A stretch of DNA of 53,741 nucleotides, taken from SIG440 sp045645905 (GTDB taxonomy: Bacteria > Bacillota > Clostridia > Monoglobales > Monoglobaceae). Each line of letters begins with the position of its first letter. The first letter of the stretch is position 1. The notes beneath the pieces are model-generated. The model had not been told where the DNA came from, made no database searches, and saw only the letters and a list, made by a program, of their open reading frames with translations. The position numbers were made by a program, and so were the translations under genes. The DNA is taken from positions 1 to 53,741 of the forward strand of contig JAZRJT010000044.1 of the NCBI GenBank assembly GCA_045645905.1, read 5' to 3'. This document shows, one piece after another, positions 9,260 to 17,967 of the stretch.

Positions 9260-10107
9260 ATTTAAAACAGCTTCGCAAAATGGCGCTCGCAGAACTTGAA
9301 GGATGCAATTGCGACAGCCCTTTGGCTGACGTTGATTACATACTGATGCACTTACTTGGCTACGAAAGGCGCGATATTATTCTGGGCGACAAAATCATTG
9401 ACGATAAGCAACAGACAGTTTTTGACAATGCCCTTGCACACCTGAAATCAGGCGAGCCTGTACAGTATATTGTCGGGGGCTGTGAATTTATGTCGTTGTG
9501 GTTTAATGTAAATCCATCAACTCTCATTCCAAGGGCTGATACCGAGGTGCTGGTGGAGGCAATAATTGATATAGGAAAAGAGCGAGACGAGCTTAATATT
9601 TTTGAAATCGGCACAGGCTCGGGATGTATTGCCATAAGTCTGGCGCATTATCTGCCTGAGGCAAAGGTTATATCGGTAGATATTTCACCTCAGGCACTTG
9701 TGTCGGCGCGCAAAAATGCAGAGCGGTTAGGCGTGAGCGACAGATGTGAATTTACAGAGTGCAATATAATGGAAGAAATCCCTTCGCTTAATACCTTACC
9801 TGATGTTGTTGTTTCAAATCCACCCTATATTCCGCATAAAGATATTGACACTCTGGAGAATAAGGTTAAACTGCATGAGCCGTTGTCTGCTTTAGACGGC
9901 GGTTGTGACGGGTTGGATTTTTACCGAAGGATTGCAGAGAGTGTTCCTGTAAAGGAGGATGGCATTCTTGCTTTTGAAGTGGGAATCGGTCAGGCACAGG
10001 CTGTTAGCCAGATTATGTCAAATCGATTTACTGATATAAAAATTCACAGAGATATTGCAGGAATTGAACGTACGGTTATCGGCAGGCTTAAAAAAGATGT
10101 AAATTAG
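9253..10107 (+). CDS. prmC: peptide chain release factor N5-glutamine methyltransferase
   Basis: 284 residues. This enzyme methylates the Gln of the GGQ loop of release factors RF1/RF2, raising termination efficiency. An N-terminal helical domain is followed by a Rossmann methyltransferase domain with the SAM motif FEIGTGSGCIAISLA and the substrate motif NPPY (VVSNPPYIPH). The ATG overlaps the end of yqhQ and GAGGA supplies the ribosome site. prfA is not adjacent in this genome segment. Confidence 0.96.
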   Translation: MVNLKQLRKMALAELEGCNCDSPLADVDYILMHLLGYERRDIILGDKIIDDKQQTVFDNALAHLKSGEPVQYIVGGCEFMSLWFNVNPSTLIPRADTEVLVEAIIDIGKERDELNIFEIGTGSGCIAISLAHYLPEAKVISVDISPQALVSARKNAERLGVSDRCEFTECNIMEEIPSLNTLPDVVVSNPPYIPHKDIDTLENKVKLHEPLSALDGGCDGLDFYRRIAESVPVKEDGILAFEVGIGQAQAVSQIMSNRFTDIKIHRDIAGIERTVIGRLKKDVN

Positions 10108-10204
10108 GAAAATAAGTCTTGAAATTTTCAAGCTTATGTGATAGAATGACAAGGTAGTGGGAGTTTTTCTCCCAAAAAACATTTCCGTAGAAAGGATATT
10201 GCAT

Positions 10205-10951
10205 ATGCGCAGATTTTTCACGGAGCCTCAAAATATTTTCGGAGATACAGCTGAAATATTTGAGGATAGCAGGCACATTGAAAAGGTTCTCAGGATGAGC
10301 TGTGGCGACCATATTATTGTGTTTGACGGCTCGGGGATGGAATATACCGCAGAGCTTATATCTATAGAAAAGAATTTTTGCAAAGCAAAAATTCTTGAAA
10401 CAAACAAATCGCTTTCAGAACCTGAGACAAAAATTACATTGTTTCAGGGGCTTCCCAAATCGGGCAAGATGGAAACCATAATCCAGAAGGCAGTGGAATT
10501 GGGGGTTTATGAGATTGTCCCTGTAATGATGGAGCGATGTGTTACAAAAATTGCAAACCAAGAAGCGGGTATTGAAAAAGCAAAACGCTGGAACAAGATT
10601 TCGGTTGAAGCGGCAAAGCAATGCGGCAGAGGGCTTATACCAAAAGTTCTTGCACCGGTTTCATTTGATGCGGCAGTAGAGGAGCTCTGCAAAGTGCAGA
10701 TGCCATTGATGCCTTACGAGGTGTTGGGGCACGAAGGCCGACGTGGGTTGAAAGACTTGCTTGAGAGCAATCCTGAGGCAACCGAATTCGGCATTCTGGT
10801 AGGCCCCGAGGGTGGCTTTGCAGACAGCGAGGCAGAATATGCAATTCAAAAAGGAATAAAGGCGATAGGTTTAGGGCGCAGAATTTTGCGTACCGAAACA
10901 GTGGCAAGTGCACTTATTCCAATGATAATGTTTGACAGAAATGAAATTTAA
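10205..10951 (+). CDS. rsmE: 16S rRNA (uracil-1498-N3)-methyltransferase
   Basis: 248-residue SPOUT-class enzyme that methylates U1498 of 16S rRNA. The start at ATG 10205 gives the expected MRRFF N terminus and has AAAGGA upstream. The C-terminal knot carries VGPEGGF, then LGRRILRTETVASA, the SAM-binding signature of the family. It lies 97 bases after prmC and is followed by a small membrane protein gene. Confidence 0.95.
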   Translation: MRRFFTEPQNIFGDTAEIFEDSRHIEKVLRMSCGDHIIVFDGSGMEYTAELISIEKNFCKAKILETNKSLSEPETKITLFQGLPKSGKMETIIQKAVELGVYEIVPVMMERCVTKIANQEAGIEKAKRWNKISVEAAKQCGRGLIPKVLAPVSFDAAVEELCKVQMPLMPYEVLGHEGRRGLKDLLESNPEATEFGILVGPEGGFADSEAEYAIQKGIKAIGLGRRILRTETVASALIPMIMFDRNEI

Positions 10952-11001
10952 GATTGAATAAAAACTAACGCTTAATGCGGAAGAAAGGTAATGTTCTTGA
11001 T

Positions 11002-11463
11002 ATGGCGGCAGCAAAAACAAATCAGAATTTAAAAAGAGAAAAGAAATTGGCAAGAAAAGCTGTAATTGACAAGGCAACAAATCGGTTTATGATAAATCTG
11101 GTGTGGGGCATTGTTTTAATTATTGCTTTGCTTTATATGCAAAATATGCTTATTACAAATTGGGGCGTAATGAAAATCCCTGCAGTGATATTTGCAATAG
11201 CGGCAGTAGTACTGTTTGTATGTGGCAAGGTGGGAGTAATCAAAAATAAGGGCAGAGCCTATGACTATGCTGTGTTTACATCTGTACTTACAGTGGGCAG
11301 CCTGATTATTGCATATTACCATAAAATCCGTCTTGTTGTTGGCACAAGCCTTGATTCAAGATGGTGGATTACCTGGGCACCCATTACATTAATTATTGTA
11401 TATCTTGTGTTTGCATTCATATGGACAGCGATTACTGTTGCAAGGGTAGAAAGAAATAAATAA
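11002..11463 (+). CDS. small membrane protein of unknown function
   Basis: 153 residues from ATG 11002; an alternative ATG at 10975 would add nine. A basic N-terminal tail rich in Lys is followed by four predicted membrane helices with short loops. No family was recognised. It sits 23-50 bases after rsmE and is closed by a terminator, so it is the last gene of the yqhQ-prmC-rsmE group. Confidence 0.7.
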   Translation: MAAAKTNQNLKREKKLARKAVIDKATNRFMINLVWGIVLIIALLYMQNMLITNWGVMKIPAVIFAIAAVVLFVCGKVGVIKNKGRAYDYAVFTSVLTVGSLIIAYYHKIRLVVGTSLDSRWWITWAPITLIIVYLVFAFIWTAITVARVERNK

Positions 11464-11471
11464 GATGGTTT

Positions 11472-11512
11472 GCACCTCCAAGGCGATTGACTTTGGAGGT
11501 GCTTTTTCTTTT
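11472..11512 (+). terminator. terminator of the yqhQ-rsmE operon
   Basis: 10-bp perfect GC-rich stem (11472-11481 with 11492-11501) followed by TTTTTCTTTT. Confidence 0.9.
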
Positions 11513-11611
11513 AAAAAATTTTTTTATTTTTTGCAACCTTTTGACAGGCTGAAAGGTATTATGTATGTAAAACAAAAAAATACTTTGAAAAAAGAAAGGG
11601 AAAAAACAATT

Positions 11612-12817
11612 ATGAAAAACATTTTTAAAAACGTAAAAAGAATTGCTGCCGGTGTTCTTGCAGCGACAGTTATGATGACAGGTGCAGTTTTTGCGACAGA
11701 CAGTGCAATGCTTGTTATAAATGGCGAAACTGTTGAAGACGCAAAGGTGCTTACAAAGGATGAAATGGTATTCGTTCCCGTTCGTGCTCTTTGTGAAGCA
11801 TTGGGCATGGAAGTTATGTGGGATAACGAGGCTGAATTGGTAACAATCGTAAAGATGCCAACCTATGTGACATTCTCACCTGAGGCAGATGCCTACACAT
11901 TCTCAAAGACTGCTCCTATGCAGCTTGGCTCAGCTCCTTTTTTGAAGAATGACAGAACTTACGTTCCTGCAATATTCATCAGCGAAATCCTTAAGCAGGA
12001 ATTTACAGTTGCTGAAAACGGAGATGTAAATGTGAATGCGGTTATTGACAACAGTATAGGTGCAATGATTGTTGAAACATCTAATGAAAACGGAAATCTT
12101 ACCATAACAGTTGATGACAGCAAGCGTGGTGAAGAGGTTATCGTAAATATAACAGAAGAAACTGTTATTGTTGACGAAAACGGCGCAGCTCTCACAGCAG
12201 ATGCTCTTGTAAAGGATGCATCAATTAAGGTTGAATATGCAGACTTTATGACAATGAGCATTCCTCCCATCACTAATGCTGTAAAAATTCAGGTTATAGG
12301 CGTAGTTGCTGAAACCGAAGAAGCTCCAACAGTTTACACCATCATCGAAAAGAACGATGAAAACGGTACAATCACAATCTTTGATGCGGCTATGAACTCT
12401 AAGGTTGTTCTTAATGTATCGGGCGAAACAGTTATCACCGATAAAGACGGTAACGCTGCATACGCTGATGCTCTTGCAGTTGGCACAGATATAACTCTTG
12501 AACGTGCTGATTTTATGACAATGAGCATTCCGCCCATCACAAATGCGTTAAAAATTCAGCTTGCTGAAAAGGAAACAATCACTGTGATTGAAAAAGACAC
12601 AGAAGGCAAGAACATCACAATCTTTGATAAGGAAATGAGATCTTTGCTTGTTCTTAACATTTCGGAAAGCACAGTTCTTAAGGATGCCGAGGGTAATGCA
12701 GTGAAGTTTGAAGATATCGGTGTAGGAACAGAACTTGCATCTGTTGAACACGCAGAGGCAATGACAAGAAGCATTCCTCCCATTACAAATGCAACATCAA
12801 TAGTAGTTGCGAAATAG
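11612..12817 (+). CDS. exported protein with copper-amine-oxidase N-like domain and three repeats
   Basis: 401 residues from ATG 11612, which has AAAGGGAA upstream and gives a clean signal peptide (1-28, ending VFA). Residues about 33-145 match the copper amine oxidase N-terminal (stalk) fold, a common surface module in Clostridia (FVPVRALCEALG, then a second strand-helix unit around TYVPAIFISEIL). Three repeats of about 75-80 residues follow (about 155-228, 243-317, 322-401), each closing with SIPPITNA. No enzyme motif is visible. A secreted wall-associated structural or binding role is inferred. It stands alone between terminators. Confidence 0.85.
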   Translation: MKNIFKNVKRIAAGVLAATVMMTGAVFATDSAMLVINGETVEDAKVLTKDEMVFVPVRALCEALGMEVMWDNEAELVTIVKMPTYVTFSPEADAYTFSKTAPMQLGSAPFLKNDRTYVPAIFISEILKQEFTVAENGDVNVNAVIDNSIGAMIVETSNENGNLTITVDDSKRGEEVIVNITEETVIVDENGAALTADALVKDASIKVEYADFMTMSIPPITNAVKIQVIGVVAETEEAPTVYTIIEKNDENGTITIFDAAMNSKVVLNVSGETVITDKDGNAAYADALAVGTDITLERADFMTMSIPPITNALKIQLAEKETITVIEKDTEGKNITIFDKEMRSLLVLNISESTVLKDAEGNAVKFEDIGVGTELASVEHAEAMTRSIPPITNATSIVVAK

Positions 12818-12833
12818 TTTGAAAAGTAATTAC

Positions 12834-12866
12834 AAAATGCAGACAGTTTTCAACTGTCTGCATTTT
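12834..12866. terminator. bidirectional terminator
   Basis: Perfect 15-bp stem with a 3-base loop between convergent genes. The TGA stop codon of the minus-strand permease gene is the loop itself (12850-12852 complement). Confidence 0.9.
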
Positions 12867-13908
12867 CTCTATACGAAACATAAAGATTAACTGCCAGAAG
12901 AGTGATGATAGGGGCAAAAATAACACCCATAATACCAAAAAATTTTAATCCTATATATATGCTGATCAAGGTAAGAATAGGGTGAACACCGATTTGTTTG
13001 CTGATGATTTTTGGTTCGGCAAGCTGACGAACTACAAAAACCAGAGCCTGTATTATCAGCAGGGATATAAAAGAATACATATCTCCGAAAATAAGTGATG
13101 CCAAAGCCCAGGGGACGAGAACAGCGGCAGTACCCAAAATCGGCAGGATATCCACCATTCCGCATACAATTCCCCACAATAAAGGATAGTCCTTCCCTAT
13201 AATCCACAGCCCCACTGTTACCAAAAATGACGTCAGCATCATCAATATAAGCTGAGCCTTTATATACGAAGAAAATGCGTGCAGAAACATATTTTTAATT
13301 CTTCCGGCAAGGCGGATTATATTAATAGGGAAAATCTCCTTCAAAAAGTTTATAACCAGAAGATAGTCCTTTGTAAAGAAAAATGTACCCAAGATAAACA
13401 TAACAATAAAAACAAGGGTGCCGGGAAGAACTGCCGCAAAGGACTTTGCGGCATCAATTGCCACAGAAGTTACTTTTCTTGAAATATTGGCGGTATACTC
13501 CCCCAGTTGCACTAAAACAGAATCAATGATTTGCGAAATTTCGGGAGAAAGGGAAAGTTTAAAGCCATTAAAACTATCAATTAAATTATTGAGTTGAAAC
13601 CGAAATGCAGATATTGTGTCGGGAAGAGTGGTAATCAGATTCTTTGCCTGCGAAAAAAGCTGAAAAATGACAATGCATATAATTCCCAAACCGGATGCTG
13701 CGATAAGGGTTACAAGTACTGCCGAACTGACTCCACGGCTGATTTTGAGTTTGCGTTCGAGAGCTTTGATAATGTTCTGACAGATTGCAGCAATAAAAAA
13801 AGCTGCCAGAAATGGTGCAAATATTTTTATAAATAAAGGAAGCAGGAACAACGCTATCGCTGTTCCTGCTATAATAATTATATTCCTGAAAATTTTTTCA
13901 AAAGTCAC
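12850..13908 (-). CDS. AI-2E/UPF0118 family permease, YtvI-like
   Basis: 352 residues with about eight membrane helices in the AI-2E transporter layout: two at the N terminus, a long soluble segment (about 70-150), then clustered helices ending with the GVHPILTLISIYIGLKFFG motif. In Firmicutes this family includes the sporulation membrane protein YtvI; the neighbourhood of spore genes makes that plausible but does not prove it. The GTG at 13908 is preferred because AGGAG lies 8 bases upstream; a GTG at 13917 would be too close to it. Confidence 0.8.
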   Translation of the reverse strand: MTFEKIFRNIIIIAGTAIALFLLPLFIKIFAPFLAAFFIAAICQNIIKALERKLKISRGVSSAVLVTLIAASGLGIICIVIFQLFSQAKNLITTLPDTISAFRFQLNNLIDSFNGFKLSLSPEISQIIDSVLVQLGEYTANISRKVTSVAIDAAKSFAAVLPGTLVFIVMFILGTFFFTKDYLLVINFLKEIFPINIIRLAGRIKNMFLHAFSSYIKAQLILMMLTSFLVTVGLWIIGKDYPLLWGIVCGMVDILPILGTAAVLVPWALASLIFGDMYSFISLLIIQALVFVVRQLAEPKIISKQIGVHPILTLISIYIGLKFFGIMGVIFAPIITLLAVNLYVSYRENADS

Positions 13909-13938
13909 CGCAAACACTCCTCTTGCGGTAATCAGGAT

Positions 13939-15141
13939 TTATTTTGATGTAAGTCTTTCGATAAGAGTATATCCGTGTTCAACCACAACCCCTGTTTTGC
14001 GAGCCTCGGCCTCGGTATAGGTGATATTTTTAGGCTCGGTATGATTACCGCTTTTATATATTATATACGGCACAGGGTCAGAAGTATGCGTTCTTATAGC
14101 CAAAGGTGTAGGATGGTCGGGCATAATGAGCATTGCAAATTCTTCGCCGTCTTTTTCAAGTGCGTCAAGAATAGGCGCTACGATTTTTTCGTCAATCAGC
14201 TCAATAGCCTTAACCTTGTTTTCAATTTCGTGTCTGTGACCTGCTTCGTCAGGAGCTTCAAGATGAACATACAGAAAGTCCGAGCCGCTTCGCAGAGCCT
14301 TGATTGCAGCTTCTGCCTTGCCGTCGAAATTAGTATGCACATTTCCTGTTGCTCCTATAACATCCACATTTTCAAGTCCGGCACAAACACCGATACCTTT
14401 AATTAGGTCAACCGCTGAAACAACTGTACCCTGAAGATTGAATTTTTCTTTGTAGGTATCAAGAGCGGGCTTTGTTCCGTTACCCCAAATCCAGATGGAG
14501 TTTGCGGGATTAAGACCTCTTTTAATTCTGTCAAGGTTTACCGGATGATTTTTTAGAATTTCATGACTCTTTTTCATAAGGTTAAGGATGGTTTCATCCT
14601 TGGGGAGATAGTCTTTTATGCATCTGCCTGAAATATCGTGGGGCGGTGTAAGGGAGAAATTATTCTCCTTATTGTGCCAAACCATAAGATGACGATAGCT
14701 GATACCGCTGAAAAATTCATATTCTTCGGTGTGCAAAGCCTCGTTTACTGCAGCAATAAGCTGTGAGGATTCCTCGGTTGTAATTTCGTCAGAGCTGTAG
14801 TCAACCATGGTCTTATCTTCGTAGTTTTCTTCGCCTGAAAGTGTAACTACGTTGGTTCTGAATGTAGTATCGGTAAGCTCAAGATGTACACCCATAGACA
14901 TTGCCTCAAGCGGAGAGCGGCCTGTGTAGTATTTTTGCGGGTCATAGCCAAAAACTGCAAGGTTTGCCACATCGCTGCCGGGTGGTAGATTTGCAGGAAC
15001 GGTAGTTACCATTCCTACTTCACCCATTGATGCCAAACGGTCAATATTGGGCTTATGTGCAACCTCTAACGGGGTTTTGTTACCTAGTTCTGCTAGGGGA
15101 GTATCTGCCGCGCCGTCACACAGAATAACTATATATTTCAT
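13939..15141 (-). CDS. apgM: cofactor-independent phosphoglycerate mutase, archaeal type
   Basis: 400-residue metal-dependent mutase interconverting 3- and 2-phosphoglycerate in glycolysis. It belongs to the ApgM branch of the alkaline phosphatase superfamily: the N terminus reads YIVILCDGAADTP with a metal-binding Asp, residues about 55-60 carry SDVANLAVFGYDP with the catalytic Ser, and the C-terminal part has HLEAPDEAGHR and MPDHPTP metal ligands. AAAGGTGTG precedes the ATG. It lies 30 bases before the permease gene on the same strand. Confidence 0.94.
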   Translation of the reverse strand: MKYIVILCDGAADTPLAELGNKTPLEVAHKPNIDRLASMGEVGMVTTVPANLPPGSDVANLAVFGYDPQKYYTGRSPLEAMSMGVHLELTDTTFRTNVVTLSGEENYEDKTMVDYSSDEITTEESSQLIAAVNEALHTEEYEFFSGISYRHLMVWHNKENNFSLTPPHDISGRCIKDYLPKDETILNLMKKSHEILKNHPVNLDRIKRGLNPANSIWIWGNGTKPALDTYKEKFNLQGTVVSAVDLIKGIGVCAGLENVDVIGATGNVHTNFDGKAEAAIKALRSGSDFLYVHLEAPDEAGHRHEIENKVKAIELIDEKIVAPILDALEKDGEEFAMLIMPDHPTPLAIRTHTSDPVPYIIYKSGNHTEPKNITYTEAEARKTGVVVEHGYTLIERLTSK

Positions 15142-15169
15142 ATAATATCACACCTTTCGTGAAATTGTT

Positions 15170-16993
15170 TTAATTTTTCTCTCTGGCCTTTGCTTTAAGA
15201 CGAAGTTGGGTATCGAGTATACGTTTTCTCAGTCGAAGGCTTTGAGGTGTTACCTCTAAAAGCTCGTCATCGGCAAGAAATTCAATACACATCTCCAAAC
15301 TCAGTTTAATGGGAGGAACTAGTTTCAAAGCTTCGTCACTGCCTGATGCACGTGTGTTTGTTAACTGTTTTTTCTTGCAGACGTTGACTGCCATATCCTC
15401 AAGTTTTGGGTTCATACCCACAATCATACCCTCGTAAACAGGTGTTCCTGGGTCAATAAACAGTGAGCCTCTGTCCTGAATTTTAAACAAGCCGTAGCCT
15501 ACAGCCTCTCCCGTATCAAAGGACACTAGTGAGCCGGTGTATCTTCGTGTTATATCTCCTTTGTATGGCTGATATTCATAAAATACCGAGTTAAGTATGC
15601 CTTCGCCCTTGGTGTCGGTAAGGAATTCGTTTCTATAGCCCAGCAAGCCTCTTGACGGAATAAGATATTCAAGCCTCATTCTGTCGCCCTGGGGTGACAT
15701 ATGGGTAAGCTCACCCTTGCGGGAACCCATTTTTTCCATAACTGCACCCATAGATGTCTCGGGAACATCAATAAGTAGTCTTTCAATTGGTTCATATTTC
15801 TGACCGTTTATAGTTTTGTAAAGCACCTTGGGTGTGCTTACCGAAAATTCATAGCCCTCACGGCGCATTGTTTCAATAAGAATTGAAATGTGCATTTCGC
15901 CTCTGCCTGCAACACGAAAACTGTCGGTGGTTTCTCCATCAATTACACGCAGCGAAACATCCTTCAGCAGTTCCTTGTGCAGTCTTTCGCGGAGCTGGCG
16001 GGAGGTTACAAACTTACCTTCCCTGCCGGCAAAGGGACTGTCATTTACAGAAAATGTCATTTCAATGGTTGGTTCGCCTATTTTGACAAAAGGTAACGGC
16101 TCGGGGGCGGCAACAGATGTCACGGTATCGCCGATTGAAATGTCTGTTATGCCCGAAAAACATATAATATCTCCAACATTTGCTGTTTCAACGGCTGTTC
16201 TGCCAAGACCGTCAATCTGATAAATGTTTGCAATTTTTGCCTTGTATGGTTCGTGCTTTTCGTGATAGTCACAAACCATAACCTCCTGATTATGTTTAAT
16301 GGAGCCTCGCTCAATTCTGCCAATGGCAATTCTGCCGACATAATCGTTGTAGTCGATTGATGAAACAAGCATTTGCAACTCGCCTGTTTCGTCACCTTCG
16401 GGGGCGGGGATATAGTTTTTAATTGTTTCAAAAAGAACGGTCAGGTCCTCACCCTGTTTGCTTGGACTCAAGGAAGCCGTTCCGGCTCTGCCCGAACAAT
16501 AGATTATGGGACTATCAAGCTGCTCGTCATTGGCATTAAGGTCAAGAAGCAGTTCTAAAACCTCGTCGCCGATTTCGTTAAGACGGGAATCGGGTCGGTC
16601 AATCTTGTTAACCACAATAATGATTCGGTGCTGCATCTCAAGTGCTTTTTGCAAAACAAATCGTGTCTGTGGCATAGGACCCTCTGCTGCATCAACCAGC
16701 AAGATTACACCGTTAACCATTTTAAGAATACGTTCAACCTCACCACTGAAATCTGCGTGTCCGGGGGTGTCGATTATATTCATTTTAATATCCTTATAAT
16801 GTACCGAGGTATTTTTTGCAAGGATGGTAATACCCCTTTCTTTTTCAAGGTCGCCGTTATCCATAACACGCTCTTCAACAACCTGATTCTCACGATATAC
16901 ACCGCCCTGTTTAAGCATTTCGTCAACCAGAGTAGTTTTGCCGTGGTCAACGTGGGCGATGATTGCAATATTTCTTAAATCTTCTCTTTTCAT
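15170..16993 (-). CDS. typA: translational GTPase TypA/BipA
   Basis: 607-residue ribosome-binding GTPase of the EF-G class, involved in ribosome assembly and stress or low-temperature growth. The G domain shows AHVDHGKTTL (P loop, about residues 11-20), the RGITI switch, DTPGHADFSGE and NKIDRP. EF-G-like domains and the family C-terminal domain follow. The ATG at 16993 has AAGGAA upstream; longer reading frames towards 17206 run through the leader RNA region and are not coding. Immediately upstream is a candidate structured leader with a terminator, suggesting control by attenuation. Confidence 0.96.
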   Translation of the reverse strand: MKREDLRNIAIIAHVDHGKTTLVDEMLKQGGVYRENQVVEERVMDNGDLEKERGITILAKNTSVHYKDIKMNIIDTPGHADFSGEVERILKMVNGVILLVDAAEGPMPQTRFVLQKALEMQHRIIIVVNKIDRPDSRLNEIGDEVLELLLDLNANDEQLDSPIIYCSGRAGTASLSPSKQGEDLTVLFETIKNYIPAPEGDETGELQMLVSSIDYNDYVGRIAIGRIERGSIKHNQEVMVCDYHEKHEPYKAKIANIYQIDGLGRTAVETANVGDIICFSGITDISIGDTVTSVAAPEPLPFVKIGEPTIEMTFSVNDSPFAGREGKFVTSRQLRERLHKELLKDVSLRVIDGETTDSFRVAGRGEMHISILIETMRREGYEFSVSTPKVLYKTINGQKYEPIERLLIDVPETSMGAVMEKMGSRKGELTHMSPQGDRMRLEYLIPSRGLLGYRNEFLTDTKGEGILNSVFYEYQPYKGDITRRYTGSLVSFDTGEAVGYGLFKIQDRGSLFIDPGTPVYEGMIVGMNPKLEDMAVNVCKKKQLTNTRASGSDEALKLVPPIKLSLEMCIEFLADDELLEVTPQSLRLRKRILDTQLRLKAKAREKN

Positions 16994-17045
16994 AAAATCA
17001 TTCCTTATCTTTCTAATCAACATATTATTATACAACTTTTTTTGA

Positions 17046-17079
17046 TAAAAACAAAAACTCCGCTCGGATGGGCGGAATT
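17046..17079 (-). terminator. intrinsic terminator between leader RNA and typA
   Basis: On the minus strand an 8-bp stem (17072-17079 with 17056-17063, one G-U pair) is followed by TTTTTGTTTTT. It ends the candidate leader about 50 bases before the typA start. Confidence 0.8.
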
Positions 17080-17287
17080 TCTGTATGTAGTTTTGATTGG
17101 CGACAAAGCGGCAAGAAGATGCGTCTTTCAATAAAAAAGGTGTACAGCAATGCCGTACACCGAAAAACGCACTGCCAAGTCGCCAGACAAAATTTGAACA
17201 GAACAAACGTGTACAAATAAACAGTGCGTTTTTACCAAAAGGTAAAAAAGAACACGTTTATTCTGCTACTATTAAATTTTGTCTGGC
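17046..17287 (-). ncRNA. candidate pseudoknotted leader RNA upstream of typA
   Basis: About 240 bases with no gene. On the minus strand the predicted transcript starts at G17287 and contains: a 14-bp perfect stem (17274-17287 with 17182-17195); inside it a 13-bp stem (17252-17264 with 17200-17212) that pairs fully only as minus-strand RNA because one pair is U-G; a small hairpin (17232-17245); and a 12-base segment (17222-17233) perfectly complementary to 17163-17174 outside the first stem, giving a pseudoknot. A GGTGTAC/GTACACC hairpin (17139-17161) and a stem 17179-17185 with 17098-17104 that overlaps the first stem follow, then the terminator. It could be a stand-alone RNA or a typA attenuator. 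No known RNA family was recognised. Confidence 0.7.
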
Positions 17288-17294
17288 AAAAAAC

Positions 17295-17323
17295 ATTGTA
17301 CCACAATTTGTCACATTTGTAAA
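17295..17323 (-). promoter_or_regulatory. promoter of the typA leader RNA
   Basis: Minus-strand TTTACA, 17-base spacer, TACAAT, with an extended -10 TGG. The predicted start falls at the first base of the leader's closing stem. Confidence 0.8.
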
Positions 17324-17353
17324 TAGTAAATTTCCCTTATTATTCTGCATTTC

Positions 17354-17382
17354 TTGACAAAAAAATACTTTACTGATATACT
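17354..17382 (+). promoter_or_regulatory. sigma-A promoter of mscL
   Basis: TTGACA (17354-17359), 17-base spacer, TATACT (17377-17382), 34 bases before the mscL start. Confidence 0.85.
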
Positions 17383-17416
17383 GATTACAACTTCAAAATG
17401 AAAGGTTGTAAAATTT

Positions 17417-17857
17417 ATGTGGGAAGAATTTAAAAAATTTGCCTTCAAGGGCAATGTAATTGACATGGCAGTCGGCGTTGTTGTCGGCGGTGCGTTCAGC
17501 ACAATCGTAAATTCGCTGGTTAAGGATATTATTATGCCTGTTTTTGGTTTTATTACTGCAGGTATGGATTTTTCAGCGCTCAAGCTTGTATTATCCGAAG
17601 CCACCGAAACCAAGCCTGAAGCCGCAATTCTGTATGGTACATTTATTCAAAATATAATCAGCTTTTTGATTATTGCTTTTTCAATTTTTATTGTTGTTAA
17701 AGGCATCAACAAGGCAACCAGCCTTAGAAAAGCTCCAGAACCGGAGTTTATCGAAGAGGCTCCCAAGCCTCCCACTCAGGAAGAGCTTCTTGCTGAGATT
17801 CGTGACCTTTTAAAAGAATCAGCAAGTGTTCCTGCGCTTGAAGAAGTAAAGGACTAA
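17417..17857 (+). CDS. mscL: large-conductance mechanosensitive channel
   Basis: 146-residue channel of the cytoplasmic membrane that opens on hypo-osmotic shock. The N-terminal amphipathic helix and first helix carry the signature KGNVIDMAVGVVVGGAFS (about 12-29); a second membrane helix lies at about 75-97, followed by a charged C-terminal bundle helix containing EELLAEIRDLLK. It is a single-gene unit with its own promoter and terminator. Confidence 0.96.
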   Translation: MWEEFKKFAFKGNVIDMAVGVVVGGAFSTIVNSLVKDIIMPVFGFITAGMDFSALKLVLSEATETKPEAAILYGTFIQNIISFLIIAFSIFIVVKGINKATSLRKAPEPEFIEEAPKPPTQEELLAEIRDLLKESASVPALEEVKD

Positions 17858-17866
17858 ATAAATTTA

Positions 17867-17900
17867 AGAGAATGTACAAAACGGTACATTCTCTTTTTTA
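17867..17900 (+). terminator. mscL terminator
   Basis: 11-bp perfect stem (17867-17877 with 17884-17894) followed by TTTTTTATT. Confidence 0.9.
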
Positions 17901-17967
17901 TTGGGAATTGACAACTCTTCTGCTGAATATAAATTTCATATATGCATTTTGAAAGCGAGTGAGGAGA

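Noticed and set aside
16994..17206. N-terminal extension of TypA by 71 residues
   Set aside because: It runs through the leader hairpins and terminator; the ATG at 16993 has a ribosome site and the correct family N terminus.
17182..17287. 6S RNA
   Set aside because: A long hairpin is present, but more than 130 bases and a pseudoknot follow it, which does not fit 6S RNA.
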